NCBI GenBank assembly: GCA_021792885.1
Contig: JAJYTV010000017.1
Span: 1-14,445 of the forward strand
Direction: 5' to 3'
Origin: Bacillota bacterium
GTDB lineage: Bacteria > Bacillota > Sulfobacillia > JAJZYS01 > JAJYTV01
DNA length: 14,445 nucleotides
The notes beneath the pieces are model-generated. The model made no database searches and was not told the DNA's origin. It worked only from the letters and a program-made list of their open reading frames with translations. Position 1 is the stretch's first letter. Every line of letters starts with the position of its first letter. The translations under genes were made by a program, and so were the position numbers. Below are positions 1-7,011 of the stretch, one piece after another.

Positions 1-531
1 GACGATGAAGAGCATCGTGGGGAAGAGGAATGCGCGTGCGCTCTCCCCGACACCCCGCAGGTTCAGGAATGTGACGATCGCGAGCAGCAGGAGGCAGAGC
101 GGCACCGTCCAGGGCAGCAGGGCGGGAAACGCGGACGTGAGGGCCGCGATGCCCGCTGCGACCGAGATCGCGACCGTGAGGATGTAGTCGACGATCAGGG
201 CCGCGGCCGCCAGGTGGCTGCTCAGGACGCCGAGGTTCTGCTTGGAGACGGTGTACGCGCCGCCCCCTCCGGGGTAGGCGTCGATCACCTGCGAGTAGGA
301 GAGCACGAGGATCGCGAGGAGCGCGACGATCGCGAGCGAGATCGGCAAGAGGTCCCGCATGGCGGCGGGCCCTGCGGTCACGAGCACGAGCGCGATCGCC
401 TCGGGCCCGTAGGCGACGGAGGAGAGCGCGTCGAGCGACAGCGCGGCGAGCCCTTCCGGTGTGCCGATCTCTTCGGCTTGCGCCTCCCGGCTCTTCAGCG
501 GGCGCCCGACCAAGAGGTGCCAAAGATCCAT
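1..531 (-). CDS. kimA: KimA/YdaO-type APC-superfamily potassium transporter, 5' part (runs off the left edge)
   Basis: Reading leftward from an ATG at 529-531 gives 177 residues with no stop before the window edge, so the C-terminal part is missing. The N-terminus shows the GRPLKSREAQ segment, then LSSVAYGPEAI in the first membrane helix, AYPGGGGAYTVSKQNLG after the second, and VDYILTVAISVAAG in the next; about four to five hydrophobic segments are visible. These motifs match the KimA (formerly YdaO) branch of the APC superfamily, known in Bacillus subtilis as a high-affinity K+/H+ symporter inhibited by c-di-AMP. Related proteins may instead carry amino acids, so the substrate is inferred. 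The start is supported by the family N-terminus; the ribosome site is weak (TAAGG directly before the ATG). It is divergent from the small gene at 809. Confidence 0.85.
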   Translation of the reverse strand, partial: MDLWHLLVGRPLKSREAQAEEIGTPEGLAALSLDALSSVAYGPEAIALVLVTAGPAAMRDLLPISLAIVALLAILVLSYSQVIDAYPGGGGAYTVSKQNLGVLSSHLAAAALIVDYILTVAISVAAGIAALTSAFPALLPWTVPLCLLLLAIVTFLNLRGVGESARAFLFPTMLFIV

Positions 532-631
532 CCTTACGCGGCGGGCGCCGCCCCACCTCCCCGTGGCGCTGCACTACCATGCCATGCACAGTGTTCCGCT
601 CGGGCGCTGGGCGCCTGCAGGCCGCAGAGCT

Positions 632-724
632 GCCGCCCCAATTGGCTGTCGGCAACCTCTTCACCGCACGCGGACCCTGTCCCTGCCAGCATCCCCCGAT
701 GACTGCGGGCGCGGGCGACGCGGC
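632..724 (-). promoter_or_regulatory. Possible divergent c-di-AMP (ydaO-yuaA) riboswitch in the kimA leader
   Basis: On the minus strand upstream of kimA the boxes GGGGGA (692-697), GGTGAA (660-665) and CCGACAGCCAA (642-652) occur in the order of the conserved boxes of the ydaO-yuaA RNA, and GCCGC (720-724) can pair with GCGGC (632-636) as a closing stem. kimA genes are established targets of this riboswitch. Against it, the interval between the second and third boxes is only about 7 nt, where the known aptamer holds further helices, and no terminator hairpin with a U-tract follows. Low confidence. Confidence 0.2.
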
Positions 725-808
725 TTGATCGGCGCAGGCGGGCACACAATGGCTAGTAGGGCGCGCGGCACAGCGCGCAGGCTTTTCGCGCGATGAAGGA
801 GGGTGCGG

Positions 809-1315
809 ATGGCGTCGGCGATGGCGGCGGACTGGGCGAGTCTCGTCGCCGCGGCGGCGGCGACGGTTTCCGCCTTCGCCACGGGCTTCGGCGTTCGCGA
901 AGCGGCGAAGCTGCGCCGCCTTGCCGTCACGCCCGTGTTCCTCGTCGACTGCCTGGACCCTCCGCACGCGCAGCGGCTGACAGAGGACGAGCAGGTCGTG
1001 TCGGGCCACTACACGTACCGCGTGCGCAACGTGGGCCAGGGAGCGGGCCTCCTCAAGGGCATCTCGCTCGACGCCGCCGAAGGCAGGAGCCGCATGCACT
1101 CGAGCGGAGTGTTCGGGAAGGTGCTCGCGCCGGGCGAGGACGTCCTGGTGGAGATGACCCTCGGCAGCGACGAGATGCCGCTGCCGGACCCCGCGCACTT
1201 CACCGTCCTCTACCAGTCCGCGCGCGGGGAGATCCTCGCAAGCCGCATCGCCTTCAACCCCCAGACAGGGCTCGTGCGGGAGATCGCGGCGCCGCATTTC
1301 CAGTGGAGGGGATAG
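809..1315 (+). CDS. Hypothetical membrane-anchored protein (168 aa)
   Basis: I do not recognise the family. The ATG at 809 is chosen because AAGGAGGG (796-803) lies at ideal distance; the in-frame GTG at 803 would overlap that site. Residues about 5-25 form an Ala-rich hydrophobic helix (ADWASLVAAAAATVSAFATG) followed by a basic stretch (REAAKLRR), which looks like one N-terminal transmembrane anchor. The rest is soluble, with alternating hydrophobic strands (TPVFLVDC, YTYRVRNVGQGAGLL, DVLVEMTLG, FTVLYQSARGEILASRIAF), suggesting a small beta-sandwich such as an immunoglobulin-like fold. That is an inference from pattern only. It is divergent from kimA. The 143 bases to the next gene hold no clear terminator, so read-through into the permease genes is possible. 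Confidence 0.7.
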   Translation: MASAMAADWASLVAAAAATVSAFATGFGVREAAKLRRLAVTPVFLVDCLDPPHAQRLTEDEQVVSGHYTYRVRNVGQGAGLLKGISLDAAEGRSRMHSSGVFGKVLAPGEDVLVEMTLGSDEMPLPDPAHFTVLYQSARGEILASRIAFNPQTGLVREIAAPHFQWRG

Positions 1316-1458
1316 CTGGAGCGATTTCCGGTTTGGGCGGGAGGACTCCATGACAAATCGGCGAAGCCTTGCCTGGCATTGGCGGGCGCGCGCACCTGCA
1401 ACGTGCACGCGATCCGCACGCCGAGCGCCTGGGCCCGCGACATTAGGAGACACGCTGC

Positions 1459-2355
1459 ATGACCAATCCCGCCGCACCCGGCGTGGCAGCCCAGCGGACG
1501 TCCGTGCGGTTGCCACGCAAGTTGCGCAAGCTGCTTCGCCACCCGCTCTTCTGGGTCGGCGGGGCGATGCTCCTTGCCCTGCTTCTGTTCACCTTCCTCG
1601 GCCCCGTGTTCGACCCGCCGGACGGCAACAAGTACGACATGGCGATCCAGCTGCTGCCGCCTTCCTTCTCCCATCTGCTGGGGACGAACGTCCTCGGCCA
1701 GGACGAACTGGCCCAGTTGATGGTTGCGGGGCAGCGGCCGATCATCTCCGGTTTCATCAGCGCGATCGTCGCCGCGCTGATCGGCATCTTCGTCGGACTC
1801 GTGGCGGGCTACAGCGGGTCGATCGTCGACAGTGTGCTGATGCGCATTACGGACATCTTCCTGAGCGTCCCCCAGGTCGTGCCGATCCTCTTGATCGAGT
1901 CGCTCCTGGGCGCGAACACGAGGTCTTTCATCACGGTCGTGGCCTTGACGCTCTGGCCGGCGACGGCGCGCATCGTCCGCGGCCGCACCCTTGTGGTACG
2001 GCAGCAGCCGTTCGTCGAAGCCGTGCTGGCGAGCGGGGCCTCCCATGTCCGAGTGCTGCTCCGGCACGTCCTTCCGAATGTGCTCGACGACATCGTGGTC
2101 GCGTTCACGAACCAATTCGCGAACGTCGTGCTGGTCATGGCGATCACGACGTTCGTCGGGCTCGGGCTGCCTCCGCCGTGGAACTGGGCCAGCATGTTCG
2201 CTGGCAACATCGACAACATCGTGGGCGGCCAGTGGTGGGTCGTGTACCCGCCCGGCTTCGCGTTCTCCATCCTGCTGGTCTCCGTCTACTTCCTCGGTGA
2301 AGCTGTGCGGCATGCGCTGAATCCGCAGGATGCCCAAGGGGGGCAGGGATCGTGA
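1459..2355 (+). CDS. Peptide/nickel-type ABC transporter permease, DppC/OppC family
   Basis: The 298-residue protein is an integral membrane subunit of a peptide-type ABC importer. A cytoplasmic basic N-terminus (about 1-28) precedes the first helix (31-50). Then come the family motif LLGTNVLGQDELAQLMVAG (73-91), four to five further membrane segments, and the EAA loop EAVLASGASHVRVLLRHVLPN (187-207), which contacts the ATPase. Length fits the family. The start has TTAGGAGA about 9 nt upstream. The next gene overlaps it by 4 nt, so the two are translationally coupled. No substrate-binding protein or ATPase gene lies within the window; peptides, nickel or other small ligands are all possible. 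An ATG at 1350 with a good ribosome site opens another frame and is not taken as the start. Confidence 0.9.
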   Translation: MTNPAAPGVAAQRTSVRLPRKLRKLLRHPLFWVGGAMLLALLLFTFLGPVFDPPDGNKYDMAIQLLPPSFSHLLGTNVLGQDELAQLMVAGQRPIISGFISAIVAALIGIFVGLVAGYSGSIVDSVLMRITDIFLSVPQVVPILLIESLLGANTRSFITVVALTLWPATARIVRGRTLVVRQQPFVEAVLASGASHVRVLLRHVLPNVLDDIVVAFTNQFANVVLVMAITTFVGLGLPPPWNWASMFAGNIDNIVGGQWWVVYPPGFAFSILLVSVYFLGEAVRHALNPQDAQGGQGS

Positions 2356-3269
2356 CGCGCTACGTGGTGCGCAGGGTCCTCGAGGCCGCGTTCACCTTGT
2401 TCGTCGTGAGTTTCGCCACCTTTCTCCTGCTCAAGGCGATGCCGTACAACCTCGCGGCGCTCTCCGCGGGTCCGCGAGCGACGCCCGAGATGGTGGTGCA
2501 GCTCGCGCATGAGATGGGGCTCGACAAGCCGCTGCCGCTGCAGTTCCTCTTCTGGCTGCGGCAGACGCTCTCGACCGGCGCGGCGCTCGCCGCGACCTAC
2601 GCCCCGCCCAGCCTGGAACTGCTCGGGCTGGGCAGCGTGGTCGCCGCGCTCTGCGCCTTCGCGATCGCCTATGTGCAGGCAAAGAGGCCAAACTCCCTGT
2701 TCGACCGCGGGATGTCCTTGATCACGTTCGTGCTCTTCACCTTCCCGTCGTTCTGGGTCGGTTTCGTGCTGATCTTCATCTTCGGCATCCAGCTGCTGTG
2801 GCTGCCCGCGGCCGGACCGAACCTCGACCCCTCCTCCCAGGGGTTCAGCAACTGGACCCTCGGAATGATCCTGCCCGTCGCGACGTTGGCGCTGACGACG
2901 ATCGCGACCTGGACCACCTACTTCCGCGGCGCGATCGAGGAGGCGCTGCGCTCGGACTACATCCGCACGGCGCGCGCAAAGGGCTTGCCGGAGAACCAGG
3001 TGATCGTCGTGCACGTCCTGCGCAACGCGCTCCTGCCTGCCATCACCATCGCCGGCCTATCGCTGCCGACCCTGTTCAACAACGTGATCGTCATCGAGTG
3101 GATCTTCGGCATGCCCGGGCTTGGCAGTTCGCTCGTCCTTGCGCTGACCCAGTTCAACTACGGCGTCGCCGTTGACCTCGTCGTCGTGATCGGCGCGGTC
3201 ACGATCCTCGGCAGCCTGCTCGCGGACCTGCTCTACGCCGCCGCGGACCCGCGCATCCACTTCGTCTGA
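2352..3269 (+). CDS. Peptide/nickel-type ABC transporter permease, DppB/OppB family
   Basis: The 305-residue protein is the partner permease. It begins with the typical RYVVRRVLEAAFTLFVVSFATFLLLKAMP helix region (about 3-31). FDRGMSLITFVLFTFPSFWVGFVLIFIFG (117-145) covers the central helices. The EAA loop is DYIRTARAKGLPENQ...LRNALLPAIT (202-232), followed by IEWIFGMPGLGSSL (248-261), a B-type signature. The start is GTG, overlapping the upstream stop as GTGA, so coupling with the first permease is likely. The region between helix 1 and helix 2 (about 32-95) lacks the usual GDLGRS-like motif and is divergent. A 12-bp hairpin follows 14 nt after the stop. In most operons the B-type gene precedes the C-type; here the order is reversed. 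Confidence 0.9.
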   Translation: MTRYVVRRVLEAAFTLFVVSFATFLLLKAMPYNLAALSAGPRATPEMVVQLAHEMGLDKPLPLQFLFWLRQTLSTGAALAATYAPPSLELLGLGSVVAALCAFAIAYVQAKRPNSLFDRGMSLITFVLFTFPSFWVGFVLIFIFGIQLLWLPAAGPNLDPSSQGFSNWTLGMILPVATLALTTIATWTTYFRGAIEEALRSDYIRTARAKGLPENQVIVVHVLRNALLPAITIAGLSLPTLFNNVIVIEWIFGMPGLGSSLVLALTQFNYGVAVDLVVVIGAVTILGSLLADLLYAAADPRIHFV

Positions 3270-3282
3270 GCGGATAGGCGAA

Positions 3283-3309
3283 GGCCCGTACGGCAGTGCC
3301 GTACGGGCC
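3283..3309. terminator. Perfect 12-bp hairpin between convergent genes
   Basis: GGCCCGTACGGC (3283-3294), loop AGT, then the exact reverse complement (3298-3309). It lies 14 nt after the permease stop and 24 nt from the end of the minus-strand remnant, so it could end transcription from both sides. Neither side has a T-tract, so it is not a textbook intrinsic terminator. Confidence 0.6.
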
Positions 3310-3332
3310 ACCTCGTCGCTGCGCGCCCGGTG

Positions 3333-4006
3333 CTACGCTCCTGCGACCTGCAGCCCCTCGCAGCGGATGAAGCGCGGTCCGCGGTACCCGTCGAGGCTCT
3401 CTACCTCCTGCGACATGCGGCACTGCCCGAGCGCCGCGAAGAGGTACCCGAACACGCGGCCCTGCGCGACCGGGACCTTCCGCCCGGCGGTATGCAGATA
3501 GCCCACCTTGATCTCCGCCGCGAAGTCTCCAGAGACGGAATCCGGCATGTTCGACGAGAACGAGACGATCTCGAGCACGGGCCCGTCCGCAACGAGTTCC
3601 TCGTAGCCATGGGTTCCGGGCGCGAGGTCGAGCGTGCCGACCGGGCCGGTCGCCGGGATGTCCAGGTAGGAGGCGAACTGCGGCTGGGCGTGGAACGCGC
3701 GCAGTGTTCTGCCTTCGATCAGCGTTCGGACCTCGGCCGGCACCATGCTCGCGTCCGTCGGCGCAGAGCGCACGGCGTCTGGGAGCAAGGGATTCATGCG
3801 CACGGTCACGAGGTCGCCCGCACACGCGATCAGGGCGTCCCCGATGTCCTTACGCTGGGCACCGGTGTAGCGGACCTTGCATCCGTCTGCATGCGCAGGA
3901 TCACGAGCAGCGTCGCGATCTCCTCCGCCGCCGGCAACACGACCGGCAAGCTGCCGCTTGGCGGGAAAGGGCTCGGAAAGATCTGGTCTGTGTTCGCGTC
4001 TTGGAC
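3333..4006 (-). pseudogene. Remnant of a TldD/PmbA-family metalloprotease-like gene, frameshifted and N-terminally truncated
   Basis: The intact part (frame ending at 3333) encodes the C-terminal domain of the TldD/PmbA (TldE) family: EVRTLIEGRTLRAF, then LDLAPGTHGYEELVADG, VSGDFAAEIKVGYLHTAGRKVPV, and a tail ending YRGPRFIRCEGLQVAG. These follow the family order: linker, cradle strands, tGdFs..v..Gyl motif, C-terminal strand. This frame stays open upstream of a weak GTG at 3809 but has no start with a ribosome site. A second minus-strand frame at about 3890-4006 contains SGSLPVVLPAAEEIATLLVIL, resembling the family's central segment, and hits a stop at 3830-3832. The two frames join only with a frameshift near 3880-3900. 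Full-length members have about 440-470 residues, so the N-terminal half is missing, ending beside the inverted repeat at 4011-4055. A sequencing error could explain the shift but not the truncation. Confidence 0.65.
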
Positions 4007-4010
4007 GGAC

Positions 4011-4055
4011 GCACGCCGTTTCCCTGCCGAAGCGGAAGGCAGGGAAACGGCGTGC
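4011..4055 (-). terminator. Perfect 18-bp inverted repeat with 9-nt loop
   Basis: The left arm 4011-4028 and right arm 4038-4055 are exact reverse complements (18 of 18); the loop is GAAGCGGAA on the plus strand. It begins 15 nt after the FkbM-methyltransferase stop on the minus strand, where a terminator is expected, but no T-run follows on either side. Such long perfect arms are also typical of small mobile or REP-like elements, and it sits exactly where the neighbouring TldD/PmbA remnant loses homology. Confidence 0.6.
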
Positions 4056-4070
4056 GGCGCGGAGGCGGTT

Positions 4071-4961
4071 TCAGCCCTGGACGGGCCGGTGGGCAAGCAG
4101 GCTCCAACCCGGGGGGGCGAAGCGGCGCTCCGCGCGCTGTGCGTCAAGCGTCGCGAGGTAGCTCGGCGGGTCCGCGTCCGGCTTCGCCTCCTGGGGGTCG
4201 GTGAGATAGGGTCCCCGGAAGCGGTGGCGCAGCGCGTAGATCTGGTAGCCTTCTTCGCGTAGGAGATGCATCGAGGGCGTGGGGAAGGTGCCGTGGTCTT
4301 CAAACACGATGTCGCGGATCTCGCGGCGCTGAAGGCGCTGCAGCGCGCCGCGGAAGACGGCGGGCTCGTGCCCCTCGACATCCACTTTCATCACGCCGAC
4401 CCGTCCCGAGAGCGCTGCGAAGCCGTCCAGGGCGAGGGTGGGGACGGTGATCCCCGCGCTGTCCGCCTGGTTCGTCGCCATCGTGAGCGATGCCGTGCCC
4501 TGGTTACAGGGAAAGTAGCGGGGCACGCGCAGGGAGGCGGTGCCGACAGCATCGGAGATGGCCGCGTGCGTGGCGGTGACCGGCAGGCCCCAGCGACCGA
4601 TGTTGCGCTGCAGACGATCGAAGATGTCCGGGTGCGGCTCGAAGCAGAAGACGCGCCCCTGCAGGCCCGTCCGCTGGGCGAGGATGCTGGCCGTATAGCC
4701 GATGTTGCTGCCGACGTCGACCGCGGTCTCGCCGGGGTCGAGGAGGCGCCAGAGCGCTTCGCTGACGGTGAGGTCGTAGACCCCGAGCCGCGCGACGCAG
4801 TTGCCGATCAGTTCGTGCGGGTTGACGGACATCGAGAGGCCCCAGGGCAGGTCGACGAGGCACTCGTTCTGGGCGACGCGCCGCGAGGTGAGGCGGATGC
4901 GCCGTAGAACCTGCTTCGGACGGTAGACGTACTCAGGCTTGAACAGGGAAAGGAGTCGCAC
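4071..4961 (-). CDS. FkbM-family SAM-dependent methyltransferase
   Basis: This 296-residue cytosolic enzyme is a class I S-adenosylmethionine methyltransferase of the FkbM family, which usually O-methylates sugars or polyketides. The SAM-binding motif I is TAVDVGSNIGYTASILAQ (79-96), followed by VFCFEPHPDIFDRLQRNI (104-121), where the acidic residue binds ribose. The family's C-terminal signature VGVMKVDVEGHEPAVFRGA is at 188-206. The GTG start at 4961 is chosen because GGAGGAAA lies 7 nt upstream; a longer open frame to 5207 has no homology-like sequence. It lies about 155 nt downstream of the ClC gene on the same strand, with no clear promoter in between. No glycosyltransferase or other pathway partner is nearby, so the acceptor is unknown. 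Confidence 0.87.
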   Translation of the reverse strand: MRLLSLFKPEYVYRPKQVLRRIRLTSRRVAQNECLVDLPWGLSMSVNPHELIGNCVARLGVYDLTVSEALWRLLDPGETAVDVGSNIGYTASILAQRTGLQGRVFCFEPHPDIFDRLQRNIGRWGLPVTATHAAISDAVGTASLRVPRYFPCNQGTASLTMATNQADSAGITVPTLALDGFAALSGRVGVMKVDVEGHEPAVFRGALQRLQRREIRDIVFEDHGTFPTPSMHLLREEGYQIYALRHRFRGPYLTDPQEAKPDADPPSYLATLDAQRAERRFAPPGWSLLAHRPVQG

Positions 4962-5116
4962 GCGCTTTCCTCCGTTTGGCCGCTCGCGGCGTTGCGTGCT
5001 GAGGGTTTTGTTTCTATGCTCTTCGCCTTGCCGCGCGCCGACCCTGCTGGAATCGGCTGGATGCGCACCAGGTGCCATTCTCGCACAAGGTGCAGGCCGA
5101 AGAAACGCACCGCCCG

Positions 5117-6907
5117 TTAGTGTGCGCCTCCCCGTTCCTCCCCAGCAGGGCTCGCGGCGCTGCGCCGGCGCGGCGCGACTTTCAGCGCGACATGCTCGTC
5201 GGCCCATGTGTTGCGCCAGGCGATGAGCGTCGCCGCAAGCGGGAGCCAGCCGATCGGCTGGCCGTCCGGCCCTGCGACGAGGGCGGCCGGCACGTCGGCT
5301 TGCGCCATCGCCGCGACGGCGTCCGCGAGGCGCTCCGTGGGTGCGACCCGCGGCACGGGACGCGGCGCGGGAAGGGATTGATACGCAGCCTCGCCGTGCG
5401 CCATGTCCGCGAGGCGCACCGCCCCCACCACCTCGCCGGCCGTGTCGAGCAGTGGAACGACGTCCGGGATGTCGCCGCGCGCCTCCGCGACCCTCGCGCC
5501 GTCGCGCAGCGTCCCGGCAGGGGGCCAGGCGAGCATTGCTTCGCGGACGCTCAGCCGCTCGAAGGGAGCCACCTCGTACTCCCGCGCGACGTGGGTGCCC
5601 CGGCGCGCGACCTTCTCGGTGAGAATCGAGCGCGGGATCCAGATGACGGTGACGGCCGTGCTGACCGCGCTCGCGAGGAAGACCGGGAAGGCGGCCGTCC
5701 AGTCGTGGGTGGTCTCGAGCGCGAAGATGGTCGCCGTGAAGGGCGCGCGCATCGTCCCGCCGAGCAGGGCCGCCATGCCGACGGTCGCCCAGAGGGCCGG
5801 CAGGTGGCCGGGAAGGAGCGGGCTAGCGAGCGTGCCCAGCGCCCCGCCGATCAGCAGGAGCGGTGCGAGCACGCCGCCCGAGGTACCGGAGCTCAGGGAG
5901 AGCACCCACACGACCGCCTTCGCGACAAGGAACGCGAGCGCCGCGAGCGGCAGGATCTGACCTGCGTCGAGCGACCGGATTACGGGGTAGCCGACGCCCA
6001 GCACCTGCGGGACGAAGAGGCCGACGACCCCGACGATCAGCCCGCCGATCGCCGGCCACCACATCCAGTGGATGGGCAGGCGCCGGTAGGCGTCCTCCAC
6101 GAGGTACACGGCCTTCGTCAAGAGGCCCGACGCGATGCCGGCGGCGATGCCCAGCGGCACGGCCGCCCACAGCCAGCTGACGTGCGGCCAGGGCAGCATG
6201 GCGCCGCTGTCGAAGACGGGTGCCGTACCGTAGAAGAGCGTCCGTACGGTGTAGGCGGCGACGCTTGCGGCCGCCGCCGGCACGAAGCTGCGCGGCGACC
6301 ATTCGAACAGCAGGAGTTCGACGGCGAGCAGCGTCGCGGACACCGGCGAGCCGAACGTCGCCGCCATGCCTGCGGCCGCACCAGCAACGAGCAGCGTGCG
6401 GCGCTCGCGCGTGGTGACCGTCAGCCATTGGGCGAGCAGCGAGCCGAAGGCTCCGCCAGTCATGATGATCGGCCCTTCCGCGCCGAACGGGCCGCCGGTT
6501 CCGATCGTGATGGCGGAGGCGAGCGGCTTGATCACTGCGAGCTTCGGCTCCATCACGCTGCGCTCCTCGAGGATCGTCTGGATCGCTTCCGGGATGCCAT
6601 GGCCGCGAATCTTGTCGCTGCCGTAGCGCGCCATGAGTCCGACGAGCAGCCCGCCGACGACGGGGATGAAGAGAGACGGCCAGCCCCAGTACACCGGGTT
6701 CGGCACCGTCAGGGACCATGCCCACGTGCCGTCGTACGCGAGATGGGTGATGAGGCCGATGAGGTGCAAAAGCGCCACCGCCACCAAGCCCCCGATCACC
6801 CCGATCACCAATGACCACAGCGTGAGGAACACGAGTCGCCCGCCGTCCGTCCGGTAGTCGCCGCGCAGCCGGCGGGCACCGTGCAAGATCCTTCCTGGTT
6901 CGTCCAT
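5117..6907 (-). CDS. ClC-family chloride channel/transporter with C-terminal CBS domains
   Basis: The 596-residue membrane protein has a ClC core (about 25-437) and a cytoplasmic tail with two CBS-like repeats (about 450-570). The anion-selectivity motifs are GHGIP (102-106), GAEGP (142-146, gating glutamate E144) and GGVLAP (344-349). In the helix corresponding to E. coli residues 193-204 the sequence is LLAVELLLFEW: the first of the paired glutamates is kept (E197), but the proton glutamate (E203 in E. coli) is Leu198. The conserved central tyrosine (E. coli Y445) appears to be Leu429 in PRSILTEKVARRG. Loss of both suggests altered or absent Cl-/H+ coupling, though function cannot be fixed from sequence. 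The CBS pair may bind adenine nucleotides. It is divergent from a MarR regulator, with a palindrome inside its likely promoter. Confidence 0.93.
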   Translation of the reverse strand: MDEPGRILHGARRLRGDYRTDGGRLVFLTLWSLVIGVIGGLVAVALLHLIGLITHLAYDGTWAWSLTVPNPVYWGWPSLFIPVVGGLLVGLMARYGSDKIRGHGIPEAIQTILEERSVMEPKLAVIKPLASAITIGTGGPFGAEGPIIMTGGAFGSLLAQWLTVTTRERRTLLVAGAAAGMAATFGSPVSATLLAVELLLFEWSPRSFVPAAAASVAAYTVRTLFYGTAPVFDSGAMLPWPHVSWLWAAVPLGIAAGIASGLLTKAVYLVEDAYRRLPIHWMWWPAIGGLIVGVVGLFVPQVLGVGYPVIRSLDAGQILPLAALAFLVAKAVVWVLSLSSGTSGGVLAPLLLIGGALGTLASPLLPGHLPALWATVGMAALLGGTMRAPFTATIFALETTHDWTAAFPVFLASAVSTAVTVIWIPRSILTEKVARRGTHVAREYEVAPFERLSVREAMLAWPPAGTLRDGARVAEARGDIPDVVPLLDTAGEVVGAVRLADMAHGEAAYQSLPAPRPVPRVAPTERLADAVAAMAQADVPAALVAGPDGQPIGWLPLAATLIAWRNTWADEHVALKVAPRRRSAASPAGEERGGAH

Positions 6908-6949
6908 GCATCACCGCAGCCTTTCCCCGTCAGCAACAGCGCCCGATAA

Positions 6950-6979
6950 AGTATATCGTATTACGATAAAAATGCACAA
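6950..6979 (-). promoter_or_regulatory. Predicted sigma-A-type promoter of the ClC gene
   Basis: On the minus strand, TTGTGC (6974-6979) and TATACT (6950-6955) are separated by 18 nt. The spacer contains the 15-bp palindrome at 6954-6968, which also touches the -10 box. This is the best promoter-like sequence in the divergent region and directs transcription toward the ClC gene. Confidence 0.5.
6954..6968. promoter_or_regulatory. Palindromic operator, likely the MarR site
   Basis: TATCGTA-T-TACGATA is a perfect inverted repeat (7-bp arms, 1-nt centre) in an AT-rich island between two divergent genes, one of which encodes a MarR regulator. Size and symmetry fit MarR-family operators. It overlaps the predicted -10 and spacer of the ClC promoter, so a bound dimer would block that promoter. 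Confidence 0.65.
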
Positions 6980-7011
6980 CAGACGCATGCCGCCGGAGGT
7001 ATGATAGACCC

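Noticed and set aside
761..788. GCGCGC hairpin followed by TTTT on the plus strand, resembling a terminator
   Set aside because: No plus-strand gene ends upstream; the stem is only 6 bp of a simple GC repeat between two divergent genes.
1350..2300. Open frame from an ATG with a good ribosome site (GGGAGGA) running through the first permease gene
   Set aside because: It is Arg/Pro/Ala-rich and has no family features, as expected for an off-frame reading of GC-rich DNA; the permease frame from 1459 is complete with its own ribosome site.
4808..5110. Minus-strand open frame of 100 codons between the methyltransferase and ClC genes
   Set aside because: It overlaps the methyltransferase start in another frame and is Ser/Arg-rich without features.
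5072..6814. Plus-strand open frame of 580 codons opposite the ClC gene
   Set aside because: It is highly charged and repetitive (Arg, Asp, Gly, His), the usual antisense shadow of a GC-rich gene; the minus-strand ClC is unambiguous.
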